Shown one piece after another: positions 9,904-21,147 of a stretch of DNA of 64,000 bases (position 1 is its first letter; each line of letters starts with the position of its first letter). The stretch spans positions 1 to 64,000 of the forward strand of contig JAYMGJ010000064.1 in NCBI GenBank assembly GCA_037178675.1. Direction: 5' to 3'. The stretch comes from Scleroderma bovista. Its lineage: Eukaryota; Basidiomycota; Agaricomycetes; Boletales; Sclerodermataceae. The position numbers and the translations under genes were made by a program. The notes below the pieces were generated by a model that was given only the letters and a program-made list of their open reading frames with translations, was not told where the DNA came from and did not search any database.

Positions 9904-10345
9904 GATTAAGGTCGTGTAGCATGAGTGAGCTTACATTATGATGTTCTGATGTGATATGGATGGGCTATTATTACCTGGTTCCATGTGATATGGGTCAGCC
10001 CAGGTAGAACAGTCACTAGGGTATAGGTGAGCCCATATTTCATCATACTGAGTAGCACGGATGGGCTAAGATTTGATCTGTCCAATGGAATATGGGTGAG
10101 CCCATGTAAAATTGCATCATCCCGTGAGTCAAGGGTGGGCTATGAATCAGTTGTGACCTGGAATACGGGTGAGCCAAAATACCACCGGAATGTAAATCAA
10201 AGCAGGGCCCATAATATCTAGCCCATTGACATGGTAGGCTGACATATGGTGTTTCCCTCTAATGTGGATTGGCCAATAGATAACTGGCCGGGAGTGATGG
10301 ATGGGCTGACAGAGTCTGGTACATAGGCATAAGGTGAGCCAAAGA
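9904..10345 (+). repeat. Decayed satellite, right segment
   Basis: Continues the 7,640-8,286 array beyond the transposon: GTGATATGGGTCAGCCCA, GAATACGGGTGAGCC and similar units, fading near 10,345. Confidence 0.7.
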
Positions 10346-10708
10346 TGGCTGCGGCAGGAGAATGCAGCTGACAGAAGCCGCGGTGTTATAGTAAATACAA
10401 AGTAGGATACCAGAAAAGTGAGCCGGAAGCACAATCAAGACAATAATGACTTCCCTCCGAAGACCCGCGGGACTCTATAGGGCATGTGTTCAGTGGTGGG
10501 CGAATAATGATAAGGAGAAATATGGATCATCAAAATATCAATAAGTTAGGTTAGACATGTCCGGAAACATAATAAGCAACCACGCAGCAGCCGCGGCAAC
10601 ATGATAAGCATTATCATTTCTAAAATTCCACTCCATGTGTATTTATTAATTCGCTTAGGAAGAGATGTCAATAGTGAAATGCATCTGTTCTATAAACTCC
10701 TCTGCACC

Positions 10709-13700
10709 TTACAGTATGGTAGGCCTCAGCAACCTCTCCACACTATCAATCCTCATCCAATCCACACACCTTGGAACATTTGCCCAATGGTGAATGTTAT
10801 CCCTCATGTAGTAGGTCAAACAGTACCGGTTTCCTTCTACAGCATTTACCCCGTGCCTAAGAAGCCTCCCGGAGAATGCGACCGTGGTACCAGGCTTGTA
10901 CACCAGCTTGATGCCAAGGGTAGGGATGGCCATGATACAGTCAGTGTATTCACCCACATTTACTATAATATCATACCAACTGGCACGGGATTGGGGATCA
11001 CGGTGGAGGGGGGTGCACCGGTTCGCAATAACCGAAATATTGGTAAACACGGTGGGCCAGAGGGATAAGGCCTGGTTCATGCCGAGGTCGTTTGCGGAAG
11101 ACCAATCTTCCAATAAACTAATTCCTCGCATACCATCCTCATACAGCTGTGGATGCATGATTGATAATGCACCCGATATAATGGAGGTTGGCTGCACCAT
11201 ATCTTGCAACCACTGGAAACCTGCGGCTGTATTGAGGTCCGCGGAAATGGAACCATTTTCATGCTGAATATGATATTATCAATTAACTCATGGCAGGAAT
11301 GGTAAGCACACACGTAATGACCCATTTGATGTCTTGCAGGAGAAAGCTCCAAACAACTGGTGTCACGCACCAAACAGGTTTGGTACAGTGAACATGGAAG
11401 ATAATGTCTATATTGAATGATCCTTATGCGAAGGATAAGCATGATGGACCCTCATCGTAGCCATCTATCGCACAAGAAGACTATCCTGATGCAAGAGGTG
11501 ATTGCCAACGCTGACAGTCATCACTCGCACAAGAACCGCCAAGAAGCAGAAGAAACTGAAGGAATAACGTCTATTATGGTATGAAAAAGGAATGCACACT
11601 ATCGCAGTCCAACTCCCATACCAGAACGAGCAAAGAAGCTGAAGAATTGAAGGAGAAATGAAGGAAAGAAGAGAAGAAATGATTTTAGCGCCCAAATGTC
11701 ATTTTTAGGTGCCCAGTGCCGGCATTCCGATATTTTGAATAGCTCCACCATTTCTGAAGCTATCAGGCACGTGACTATACCGTCAGAGAGCCTAGAGCAT
11801 GGTCTATCTGCCTGTCAAGTTCCGACGTAAATCCGTTCATTTCCCACGGAGATATTCCCCCCGCAATCCAGACACTCGTCTCATTGCTCACTATGGAGTC
11901 CATATTTTCTCTGGATCATTTCTCCGCTATTGCTGCAGATCTCCACTATGTCCTGCTCTTAGGACAGCCTCTCCCTGAGTTCCCGTGCACTGCCTGGCAC
12001 ATATTTTCCCAGCCTGCTCCCTCAGTCCCCCTCGTTCTCGGTCAGCGCGTTCTCCTCGTCAGTCCTGCATCAAGGACATACTTTGGTCGTCTTAGGTCTA
12101 TTGTCAAGCTTGAGAAGTCTTCTCTGGTCGTCTCTGTGTCCCCTGAGCCCTCAGCCTATGGTCCCTTCCTCCCAGATACTTGCCGTGTCCATCTTCCTCT
12201 GTCGTTCGTCTCGCTTTCCTGGATGCGTCGAATTCAGTACTCCATCCGCTTCCCTGCTTTCAGACGGCGTCCCCCAGCACCATGACAGTTATACCCCCAC
12301 TTTAGAGTGCTATTAGGAAGAAGAACCCTCTCTCGTTCTTTCCCAGAAGAGAGCTCATCAAGGGAGCCCATGGTTGCGCTACAGCAGCGCTAGAACACAT
12401 GCATTACACCTTAGTGTATGCTGACCCCCCAAAGACCTCTGGACCCCTGGTACCCTTCTTGTGGCTGTTCTGTCTCGGATCAATCCCCCTATTAATCCCA
12501 GGTCTTCCCCATTGTTGTCCCATCAAGTTCTTGATGGTACACAGCCTCCCATCAAACTTCTTAGGCTGTGCATCAATGACTCCCTTCTGCTGTGCAGTGA
12601 CTCATCCCTTGCTTACTGATGCTCTCTTGTCATCAGTATTACTCTATCCCTTTCGCATTTTTGGTATATTACTCAGCTGATGACTCACTCCCTTACCAAT
12701 CAATCTTGTCATGCAGCTTACTCATTCCTTTACTCAGCAGCTTATTCATGCTCCCTATGCTTACTCATTTCTGCTTATGCCTTGCTTACTGATCGCTTAC
12801 AAACCCCTTACAAAGCTCTTACCAATCCCTTACCAATCCTTGACAAATTGTGCTTACTCCCTTCTCTTTTTGTACTTTAATGCTGTGCCCCCCCATGTAT
12901 TTAAACCCCTGGGCTCAGCCCAGTGGAAGAGAGCCCAATAACACGAAATTATCCCTCTCTCAGACTCTCCCAATCAGTATCCCTCCAGTCTTTGAGTCCT
13001 TGTAGGCTTCAGTGAAGGTCTAAAGGCTCAATATCTTCAAGTTTATTCAAGTTATTCAAGATCTATCCTTCTTACTAGGCTCAAGCGGAGTCTAGGCTTC
13101 ATTCTAGTCAATCTCCCTTGCCTCTGAACGTCTGAGGCATCCCTGTCTCCTTGCTGCACTATTCTCTCTGTGTAGCACCCCCTTCCCAACCAACTCCTGT
13201 CTGGATTCCGCGTAGGAAAACCACCACTCTTTCTTTGTCTATTGGTGTTGTGTTTGGGTTGTTGTTTCGACCTAAACCCTCACTTTGACTCACACCGGTC
13301 ACACGGGTCTGTTCTGAATGAAAGTACCGCGGGTCATTGCGCCATGTCCGGCCAGTTATACTGGCGGACAGTTGTGTATGGAGTGGACCTAATGCCTGCG
13401 AAATATTTGTCTACAGGGATTATAGAAGATTATGAACAGAAGAGGTATTAAATCATACCTGTGTTGGGCGTGCCAAGGCACCAGGGAGATACCACAAAGC
13501 TACAGTTCTCCCCTCCCCCAAAATCACCACTGGTTCATCAATAAGACCTGAGAGAGTAGCAGGGAACTTGTTAAGGAAGGTTTGCTCCCTATCCGCGGTG
13601 GTCCCAGGCTCCATGGATGCCAATGATTCAGAAAGCCGGATGAGGTCAACACCACAGTCAACTGGACAAAGATGAGTACTCGAGGAAAGGGGCATGGAGG

Positions 13701-13907
13701 AGGCGTACTGCAATAATTATATGCGGTAACCAAAGTGGCTACCATCTGGTGCATCCCAACAGAAAGGTCGACTGGGAGGTTAAGGGGAATTTGAGGTGCC
13801 GCGGTCCCAGAGTCAGGGAAAGCCAAGGAACAGAAGTGGCGTCACATATAACCAGAAACTTGATGAGATAGCTGGTAGTTGGTTGGGTAAGACACAGGAG
13901 CAGCCAT
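10709..13907 (-). CDS. TET/JBP-like 2OG-Fe(II) dioxygenase, split by a solo LTR
   Basis: Fungal TET/JBP enzymes oxidise 5-methylcytosine in DNA and are often linked to KDZ transposons in Agaricomycetes (known for the family). The last exon (10,709-11,263) carries the iron and 2-oxoglutarate ligands: HRD in CTPLHRDPQS, the distal His in GRLLRHGV, and the Arg in VEGNRYCL. Upstream parts follow the family: an ELSPARHQMGHY block (exon beginning at 11,314), an exon at 13,295-13,410, and an exon at 13,459-13,707 with VALWYLPGALARP. Introns at 11,264-11,313 (phase 0) and 13,411-13,458 have GT-AG ends. The LTR at 11,361-13,294 lies inside an exon, and the frame reads on across it if the LTR and one target duplication are ignored. 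The start (ATG at 13,907) is uncertain; the first exon has a possible in-frame TGA. As it stands the gene is disrupted. Confidence 0.75.
11893..12285 (+). CDS. LTR-alpha U3 ORF, copy 1 (130 aa, unknown function)
   Basis: An ATG-initiated ORF of 130 codons lies wholly inside the U3 region, about 610 bp upstream of the LTR TATA box. In a genomic transcript it would be near the 3' end. It begins MESIFSLDHFSAIAADL and contains a hydrophobic VLLLGQPLPE stretch, then a LGQRVLLVSPASRTYFG block that could form a small beta-barrel (a guess from the pattern). The same protein is encoded by the other copies. No known family is recognised. A longer frame opening at 11,884 relies on a TTG. Confidence 0.55.
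   Translation: MESIFSLDHFSAIAADLHYVLLLGQPLPEFPCTAWHIFSQPAPSVPLVLGQRVLLVSPASRTYFGRLRSIVKLEKSSLVVSVSPEPSAYGPFLPDTCRVHLPLSFVSLSWMRRIQYSIRFPAFRRRPPAP
12600..12840 (+). promoter_or_regulatory. U3 array of CTTACCAAT / GCTTACTGAT motifs
   Basis: Directly upstream of the LTR TATA box, CTTACCAATC, GCTTACTGAT, GCTTACAAAC and GCTTACTCAT variants recur roughly every 10-25 bp. The same kind of array is present in the diverged copy at 32,000-32,335, where CTTACCAATTTC repeats in tandem. The position suggests upstream activating sites. No binding protein is known to me. Confidence 0.45.
12898..12905 (+). promoter_or_regulatory. TATA box of LTR-alpha copy 1
   Basis: TATTTAAA follows GCCCCCCCATG. The equivalent box is at 17,777-17,784 (minus), 44,845-44,852 (minus), 50,609-50,616 (plus), and as TATATAAA at 32,363-32,370 (plus). 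It sets the expected U3/R border about 25-35 bp downstream. Confidence 0.65.
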
Positions 13908-14725
13908 GAAGGGGAGAGAGATGAGACCCAAGCAAAGCCGGGATACTGAACAATATTTATATGGAGACCACGGGTAGATGGCGGCGGGGTGGTGGCTATG
14001 GATAATCAACAAAGTTCAAACCAATAAATAAATTATATAGGAAAAATAAAGAAATGTAATGGAATTTACAATGTTGGGACGGTGCCAATATGAATACATT
14101 CACATCAAGTTGGAGATCAGCCGTGGGTGGAACCCACATCGGTGGGCATTGAGTGGTAAAACCTACCATTACTCCAAAAGGAGAAATTCGACGAATCAAT
14201 AGAATTTCAAATGTTACCAGAATTACCCTGTTGGTGTGTTGCCCAGCCATGGTGACAGATCGGAAAATGGTGATGCCATATCAGTATACAACATCAATTC
14301 CACATATATAGCGACCGTGGTTGTATTCCACCGCGGTGAGATTAGGCATCTAATTGAAATCCAATCATTCACTCATATGCTAATAACAAGGGAACAATAA
14401 GGGGTCAATTTCCTGACAAATTCTGTTTTATATTTGGCTATCATAGCAGACTACATATATAGCAACCACGGTTGTATTTGACCGCGGTGAGAATAGACAT
14501 CTAATTGAAATCCAATCATCCATTGATATGCTAATCAAATATACACGGAACAAAAGGGATGTAGCAATTATATATCCGCGGGAGCACCTGGTGATATTCA
14601 ACAATGCAACCTGGGTGGGTGGTCATTGTTTCATAAACAATGGTAGGCCATACATGGGAACATTGTTGGAGAAATTATAAATATAGACCTTTATAATATC
14701 CGCCTTTATTCCCCATCCTACACCC
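13908..14725. other. Divergent intergenic region
   Basis: It separates the start of the TET/JBP-like gene (minus) from the small unknown gene at 14,726 (plus). The region holds a duplicated ~90-bp segment (14,309-14,552), several CCGCGG sites, and a TATAAATATAG-like stretch near 14,678 shortly before the plus-strand ATG. No ORF in it is convincing. Confidence 0.5.
14309..14552 (+). repeat. Direct duplication of about 90 bp
   Basis: 14,309-14,397 and 14,459-14,552 match closely: both contain CGGTTGTAT or TGGTTGTAT, CCGCGGTGAGA, then CATCTAATTGAAATCCAATC and CATATGCTAAT, and end in GGAAC. The spacing of about 150 bp and the position upstream of divergent starts suggest a local tandem duplication. 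Confidence 0.7.
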
Positions 14726-15524
14726 ATGGATCCCTCCATTATTCAGGCACGCACACTATCCGCGACTTTGCAATACGCAGGTATCAGATTCCGTCGGTTT
14801 GTCCATGCTTTGCAGCAGACAGGGGAAGATTCACTATGGGAGAAGATCGATTGGCATAGCCATGTACTGGCAGAAGTGGTGCGATCCTGGATTACCCATC
14901 ACATCGAATAGGCTGACCAATCTTGCAGGCAATTCTGGAGCGATTACTTGGCGCATGTAACAAGCATGGGCTGGTGATGCAGGTTCCCGCGGTTGCAGCC
15001 CAAGTGATGGAATGGGTTTCTGTTGGGGACCCCGATGCACCAACTTTGATGGGCCAGATCAAAACCATTGACGTCTTCAAGGTTTATCCCGCGGAAGCCA
15101 GAGTCCAAAGTACATGGGCCACACCTGGGGTGTGGTGGGTATGGGGTGTCCCCTGCAATGTTGTACCATGGACAACACTCCGCCAGCTGGTCACAGAGGC
15201 ACAGCAATTCTTTCCGCAGACCCAGGTGAGTTTACAGGGTAATGCAAACAAATTTCTAATAAGCATTCTTTGCAGCCCGGGGATTATGGAATTCCAACCC
15301 TATTTAATGTCCCGGAAACCCCAGGCATGGGAATCGAAGATATCAAATTACACATGCAGCATCTCTTGAAAGAAGTCGATGAGAAGATCTTCCATCAAAA
15401 TACCCTATTACATCATCTCATCGACCATATGACCATGGTGGAATATCTAACTGATTCTGCTGACGAGCTGGAGGAGAAGTGGGCGGTGTCTGCGGATAAA
15501 CTTTGGAGGGGAAAGGACAATTGA
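14726..15524 (+). CDS. Small unknown gene with two introns
   Basis: I do not recognise this family. The ATG at 14,726 (MDPSIIQARTLSATLQYAG) follows a TATAAATA-like box by about 45 bp. A GTGCGA...TGCAG intron with a CTGAC branch point lies at about 14,881-14,930. A GTGAGT...TTTGCAG intron lies at about 15,225-15,275. The frame stays open across both and stops at 15,524. The predicted protein is about 230 residues, with a Trp-rich central stretch (TPGVWWVWGVP) and an acidic helical C-terminus. It is convergent with the KDZ transposase and divergent from the TET/JBP-like gene, so it may be a cargo gene of the same mobile locus. Confidence 0.6.
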
Positions 15525-15601
15525 ATGGCGTTCCATAATTGCATGTAAATTGTAGAACTAGTATGCATTGTTTGTGCCTCGGGTGATATTTTAACACATA
15601 A

Positions 15602-18600
15602 TCATTGACAGAGTTTGCTCAATTTGTTGTACATGTCATATTGCCTTGCTGCATAGCATGCCATCCCACGGTCAAAGTCCAATCCCAATTTCGCTGCTTT
15701 TTCCTCCCAGAAATTTGCCCGGTTCCTGAAGAAGTTGTGTGTCCAACCCTGTTCTGAAATTATGAGGTCCACCTCTTCAGTCCATCGATCTTGTTTTGCC
15801 TTCGCCCGTAACCAATGAACCTGGTAAACTATTTGGAATCATTAAGTAGATATATATGACCAAAAATTGCAAAGCTTACACTCTGACATCCAATCATTTT
15901 TATTTGTGTCCTTTGGAATGTCCATAGTCCAGAACCATGCCAAGGAGTCATGGCGATGGCCCCTTGCATTCGGATCGGACACCGCGGTACTCACTGTGAG
16001 ATCCTTCTTGTTAAGTATTTGATACTGGTCAAGAATGCTTTGGTCGGCTCCCAACGCAACCATTTGCTTTCAGCACCGATTATAGATCACGGAATATCTT
16101 TTGACCAAGGTGTCCAGGTCTGATACCTTTTTCCAAGCGCGGGTTGTCACAGCATAGTTTCTGCCATGTCGGACCTCAGTGCGAAATAAGACTGCCTTGT
16201 CTGCAAGAGCAAGTCGTATTTCATGCAGAGCATCATTGGCCTGACCTTGTCTGAGCTGAAGTTCTTCCTCTACGAGGCCATTCAGCTCCAATGCACCACA
16301 CCGCGGCAAACCTATATAGGAAGGCAGTGGCAGTATGGCGTGTTCTGCATTCCCAGGGGATACAGTAATGAAGGTACCATCTTCATCACTCCCTGAGTCA
16401 CCATGTTCACAGGCATCAAGTCCACTGTCCCAGTCAGCTCCCACAAATGTTGCCACGGTCTGCACCAAGCCATTGATTTGTGACTGTAGCCTGTCGCGAC
16501 GGCGGGAAATGTCAAGCCTTTGGTTTTCGGTAGTTCTTGAATCGATCCTGCGTGCATCCAATAAGAGCACTATCTGAGACTCCTCCACCTTCAAGGCCCT
16601 TGCCATCCATGTGGCAGATCCTTGCAGTGCCCCTGCCGCGGATTGCATTCCTATGAGGCTAATCTCCATGGATTTAATGCTCGGTGCTTTCCGTGTCATT
16701 TCAGCCTTTTTCTGTACTTGTTGCCATAGGACCTACCCTTTTCCAACTGGACTTCAAATATATCCATGGCCTTTGCATTGGATAACCTCTCCACAAGTGC
16801 ATTCCTCTCTTGGGCCATCCAAGTATTACGAATGTCTTCAGGCACAGTTTCATCCAAATTTGCAAAGGTATCATGAGAGGATGCCAGATTTCTTTGTGCA
16901 GCAACCAGTTTCCTCTTCAAAGACAGAGCTGGAATGCGTGAATGTGGTCGCCATATCCCATATTTAGCATCACTCACGCATGCGGACCATCTTCAAGAAA
17001 TTACTGTCGTTCATTTGGAAGTCCAGCATTTCCTGCCGATGAGGGGCGGCCATTCCCCGGGTGGAGGGGGAAATAATATTTAAGGACGACCAGAGAGTCT
17101 CCATTATTTCCCCATCCACATTGCCTACTCCAGGAATGAAATTAGGGGAATACCTGACAAAACATTCCAATTGATGTCCATGGACATGCCATATACCAAT
17201 GCCCGGTTGAATCTTTAATCCGGTGTGAGTCAAAGTGTGGATTTGGGTCGGAGTAATAACCCAAACACAACACCAACAAAGGACTACGAAAATGTGCAAG
17301 TGGTGGTTTACCTCCGCGGTGTCCAGAGAGGATGTGCTGAGGAGGAGGGAAGGGGATCTACACCAACAGGGTGATGCAGACAGTGATGCAGGATACTCCT
17401 GGGGTACAGGAGCAATAGAAGATGAAGGGGATAGGGGTCTGGACTCTTCCTAAAGCCTAGGAAGTGTCAAAGCGGGGATTGGGTAGACTGAGACTGAAAC
17501 AGCGATACTACACCTAGAGATTGGTGCAGCAAAGGGGCAGGGATGCCTCTGATGTCCAGAGGCGAGGAAGATTGACTGGTATGAAGCCTAGACTCCGCTT
17601 GAGCCTAGTATAAAGAATAGATCTTGAATAACTTGAATAAACTTGACAATATTGAGCCTTTAGACCTTCACTGAAGCCTACAAGACTCAAAGAGCTGAGG
17701 GGATACTGACTGAGAGAGTCTGAGAGAGGGATAATTTCGTGCAATTGGGTCTTTTTCACTGGGCTGAGCCCAGGGGTTTAAATACATGGGGGGGCACAGC
17801 ATTAAAGTACAAAAAGAGAAGGGAGTAAGCAGAATTTGTCAAGGATTGGTAAGGGATTGGTAAGAGCTTTGTAAGGGGTTTGTAAGCAATCAGTAAGAAA
17901 GGGATAAGCAGGAATGAGTAAGCTGCATGACAAGATTGATTGGTAAGGGAGTGAGTCATCAGCTGAGTAATATACCAAAAATGCGAAAGGGATAGAGTAA
18001 TACTGATGACAAGAGAGCATCAGTAAGCAAGGGATGAGTCACTGCACAGCAGAAGGAGTCATTGATGCACAGCCTAAGAAGTTTGATGGGGGGCTGTGTA
18101 CCATCAGGAATTTGATGGGACAACAATGGGGAAGATCTGAGATTAATAGGGGGATTGATCCAAGACAAAACAGCCACAAGAAGGGTACCAGGGGTCCAGA
18201 GGTCTTTTTGGGGGGTCAGCATACACTAAGGTATAGTGCATGTGTTCTAGCGCCACTGAAGCACAACCATGGGCTCCCTTGACGAGCTCTCTTCTGGGAA
18301 AGAACGAGAGAGGGTTCTTCTTCCTAATAGCACTATAAAGTGGGGGAATAACTGTCATGGTGCTGGGGGACGTTGTCTGAAAGTAGGGAAGCGGATAGAG
18401 TATTGAATTTGACGCATCCAGGGAAGTGAGACAAACGACAGAGGAAGATGGACATGGCAAGTATCTGAGAGGAAGGGACCATAGGCTGAGGGCTCAGGGG
18501 ACACAGAGACGACCAGAGAAGACTTCTCAAGCTTGACAATAGACCTAAGATGACCAAAGTACGTCCTTGACGCAGGACTGACGAGGAGAACGCGCTGACC

Positions 18601-21147
18601 GAGAACGAGAGGGACTGAGGGAGCAGGCTGGGAAGATATGTGCCAGGCAGTGCACGGGAACTCTGGGAGAGGCTGTCCTAAGAGCAGGACATAGTGGAGA
18701 TCTGCAGCAATAGCGGAGAAATGATCCAGAGAAAATACGGACTCCATAGTGAGCGATGAAGCGAACGTCTGGATTGCGGGGGGAATATCTCCGTGGGAAA
18801 TGAACGGATTTACGTCGGAACTTGACAGGCAGATAGACCATGCGCTAGGCTCTCTGACGGTATAGTCACGTGCCTGATAGCTTCAGAAACGACGGAGCTA
18901 TTCAAAATATCGGAATGCCGGCACTGGGTGCCTAAAAATGACATTTGGGCGCTAAAAATCATTTCTTCTCTTTCTCCTTCGTTTCTCCATCAATTCTTCG
19001 GCTTCTTTGATCGTTCTGGTATGGGAGTTGGACTGCAGACGTGTGCATTCCTTTTTCATACCACAATTGATGTTATTCCTTCAGTTTCTTCTGCTTCTTG
19101 GCGGTTCTCATGCGATAGATGACTGTCTGCATTGGCATTCATCTCTCGCATCAGGATAGTCATCTTGTGCGATAGATGGCTACAATGAGGGTCCATCGTG
19201 CTTATCCTTCACATAAGGATCATTCGATATAGGCGTTATCTTCCATGTTCACTGTACCAAACCTGTTTGGTGCGTGACACCGGGTGGGAGAGACACAAAC
19301 TGGTTCCCTTCCATACACCGATACAGGTTTTTGCTGTATTGACAATTGATGTCATAGAAGTTTACCACCCGCTGTTGGTGGTCCATTCTGTGATGCACTG
19401 CATGCACCAAGGAGTAATCCATGTTGACTTGCCTACCCGTGGGTCAATAAAGCTCTTTATTTTGGAACCGTGGACGCACTGCTCTCCCTTTTGGAAATCA
19501 ACCATGGCATGTGGAACAAAGCACCCATGTCTGGCACAGGCACAACCACCGATTCCAGTTGACGACAACTGACTTCTACTAGTATTTGCCTGATTGACCG
19601 CACGGTGATTGCTACAGTCCGATTTCTAACTGCGGCATCAGAACATACCACGGCATGCGTCAAGGATATCATACCTCCACTCTATTTGCACTTCCTGCTA
19701 AATAGGATTTATAAGGCTCCGATGTTACCATGAATCCTTTTCCATCCATCAACCAGACCTCGTTTGGAGCTTGTTTGAGCAACATATGTTCAGCTTTGAA
19801 ATTTCCATCCATGGCAATGACCCTTGAATACTTCCAACTGTCCAGATCAGTCATATATGTAAATTATGGAATAATTACAACCAATACTCACTGTGTGAGA
19901 TCCACCTCTCCCGCGGGTGGCATATTGACCCCGGGTTGGGGACATGCTGGGCAAAAGAGGACCAGTTCCCCTGGCCCTGGTTCTTCCGACATTCCATAGA
20001 ATCCTTTCCACTTGAGAAGTTTCAAAAGTCTCCATGCCCTTGACAATCTCAGGAGCTCCCTGTACCTATTCTATTTCATCCGCGGTGTCAATGCCGCGGT
20101 CAACAAAAGGTTACTTCACTTACCAGCACCGCATGTGGGAATGCATTGGATGTCAGTCTCTGCAACTTACTATAGTAATTCATTGCAGTGGTGCCACATT
20201 CCACATTGTCCCGGATAAAATCATCCAGCACCTGGAAGGTACATGCAGTCCTCGGACTTTTTGTTGTCGCAGGGAAAAGGCCAGCCATCATAAGTTGCAG
20301 ATGTGAGTCCTCTGAACCATCGCAGCTGCAGTACCGAATGTTGCAAAAGTGCACCCCATTAGTGTCCACCACAGTTTGGCAACTTCTGTCCTGCGGTCTA
20401 GCTAGATGAGGTGGGCTCCCATCGTCCTCCACATCTTCCCAAGCATCTTCATCATCACTTGCATTATTACCGCGGCTATATCCTCCGCTAGGACATGGTT
20501 TTCCACCGTGGCCCAAGTGCATCACAAATCCAATCTGCTTTATTAATTACCATGTGGATATGGTGAAAGAACTGACCCACCAGGCGAAGAGAGAAATCCT
20601 CAAAGAAGGTTCCAGTCCACCTTTGAATCCGATGGAAGGGACCAAGCTGGTGTGTGTCAAGGCAACAGTTGGTGCAGAAGAGTGGCCTATGAGCACAGTC
20701 GGTGCACCTAATTGCCCCATCCTTTCCACACCGCATACAGATCCTGGATGCAGGGGGTGCCTCCATTTCTAGGAGCACTGACAAATATTTGCCTTTCCAG
20801 GGCAGCCAGTCTCGCAGATAGTGGTCCTATGATTGGATGAGATATATATTTAGAGTGTGGAAGGTGCATCAGACCTGGTTCCTTGGCAATCTACATGCTC
20901 GCAGGGGTGGATCATCTGTAGTAGAATATGCCTCTACAGGCTCATCTGGAAAGAAACTGGTGTGCTCCAATGCCGATGAACCAGCTCGAGTAGGAGACTG
21001 ATCATCAGCTCTTTCAATGCGTGCCTTTTTCCAGGGTGGAGCCTTTATGATCTTGTCCTTGGATTGTCTACCAGATCTTACTGTCTTCCATGTCACCTGC
21101 ATTACAGGTGTAGAGGGGCCTACTTTTACTACCTTGGACTTCCCCAT
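15602..21147 (-). CDS. KDZ transposase, CxC2 type, split by a solo LTR
   Basis: KDZ transposases move large DNA elements by a DDE-type mechanism. From the N-terminus: a basic leader, a WLPWKGKYL block, then a CxC2-type cysteine cluster at about 20,600-20,750 (CMRCG...CTDC..PLFCTNC...H...PFHRIQRW). Core blocks follow: ATTKSPRTACTFQVLDDF, the first Asp in VIAMDGNFKAEH, CACARHGCFVPHAMVDFQKG, the second Asp in FYDINCQYSKN, and Glu in VDGEIMETLWSSLN. A coiled C-terminal region ends at 15,602 (DMYNKLSKLCQ). Several GT-AG introns interrupt it. The solo LTR at 17,224-19,279 sits inside an exon between FYDINCQY and the VDGEIMET block, with CCGG duplicated, and the frame resumes exactly. No other disabling change was seen, so disruption may be recent. 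The gene is divergent from the gene at 21,574. Confidence 0.85.
17224..19279 (-). mobile_element. Solo LTR, family LTR-alpha, copy 2
   Basis: In minus orientation it starts TGTCACGCACC (at 19,279) and ends TTTGACTCACA (at 17,224). A perfect 4-bp target duplication CCGG flanks it (17,220-17,223 and 19,280-19,283). At 2,056 bp it belongs with the copy at 49,070-51,169: both have the same extra segment near the 3' end (GGAAGAGTCCAGACCCC...), absent from copies 1 and 4, and differ mostly by C/T changes. It interrupts the first KDZ transposase. Confidence 0.93.
18355..18747 (-). CDS. LTR-alpha U3 ORF, copy 2 (130 aa, unknown function)
   Basis: Intact counterpart of the ORF at 11,893, same length, starting MESVFSLDHFSAIAADL and ending TFRQRPPAP. 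Against copy 1 it carries a few substitutions, several of them silent. The function is unknown. Confidence 0.55.
   Translation of the reverse strand: MESVFSLDHFSAIAADLHYVLLLGQPLPEFPCTAWHISSQPAPSVPLVLGQRVLLVSPASRTYFGHLRSIVKLEKSSLVVSVSPEPSAYGPFLSDTCHVHLPLSFVSLPWMRQIQYSIRFPTFRQRPPAP

Larger units (their letters stand above)
11361..13294 (+). mobile_element. Solo LTR, family LTR-alpha, copy 1
   Basis: It begins TGTCACGCACCAAAC and ends CTTTGACTCACA (TG...CA). It is flanked by CTGG on the left (11,357-11,360) and CCGG on the right (13,295-13,298), a 4-bp target duplication with one C/T difference. Four other copies lie in this window. At 1,934 bp it is close to the copy at 44,456-46,366. The U3 part holds a conserved ORF (11,893-12,285), a CTTACCAAT-rich array (12,600-12,840) and a TATA box (12,898). 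No internal retrotransposon sequence is attached, so it is a solo LTR. It interrupts the TET/JBP-like gene. Confidence 0.9.

Noticed and set aside
7640..10345. Regularly repeated short units considered as a CRISPR array
   Set aside because: Units are degenerate, spacing is irregular, there are no unique spacers, and the context is a eukaryotic genome.
12399..12941. Other ORFs repeated in every LTR-alpha copy (93 codons near 12,399; 66-76 codons near 12,680-12,941)
   Set aside because: They overlap the CTTACCAAT array or TATA box. Unlike the U3 ORF I could not find them preserved in the diverged copy 3.
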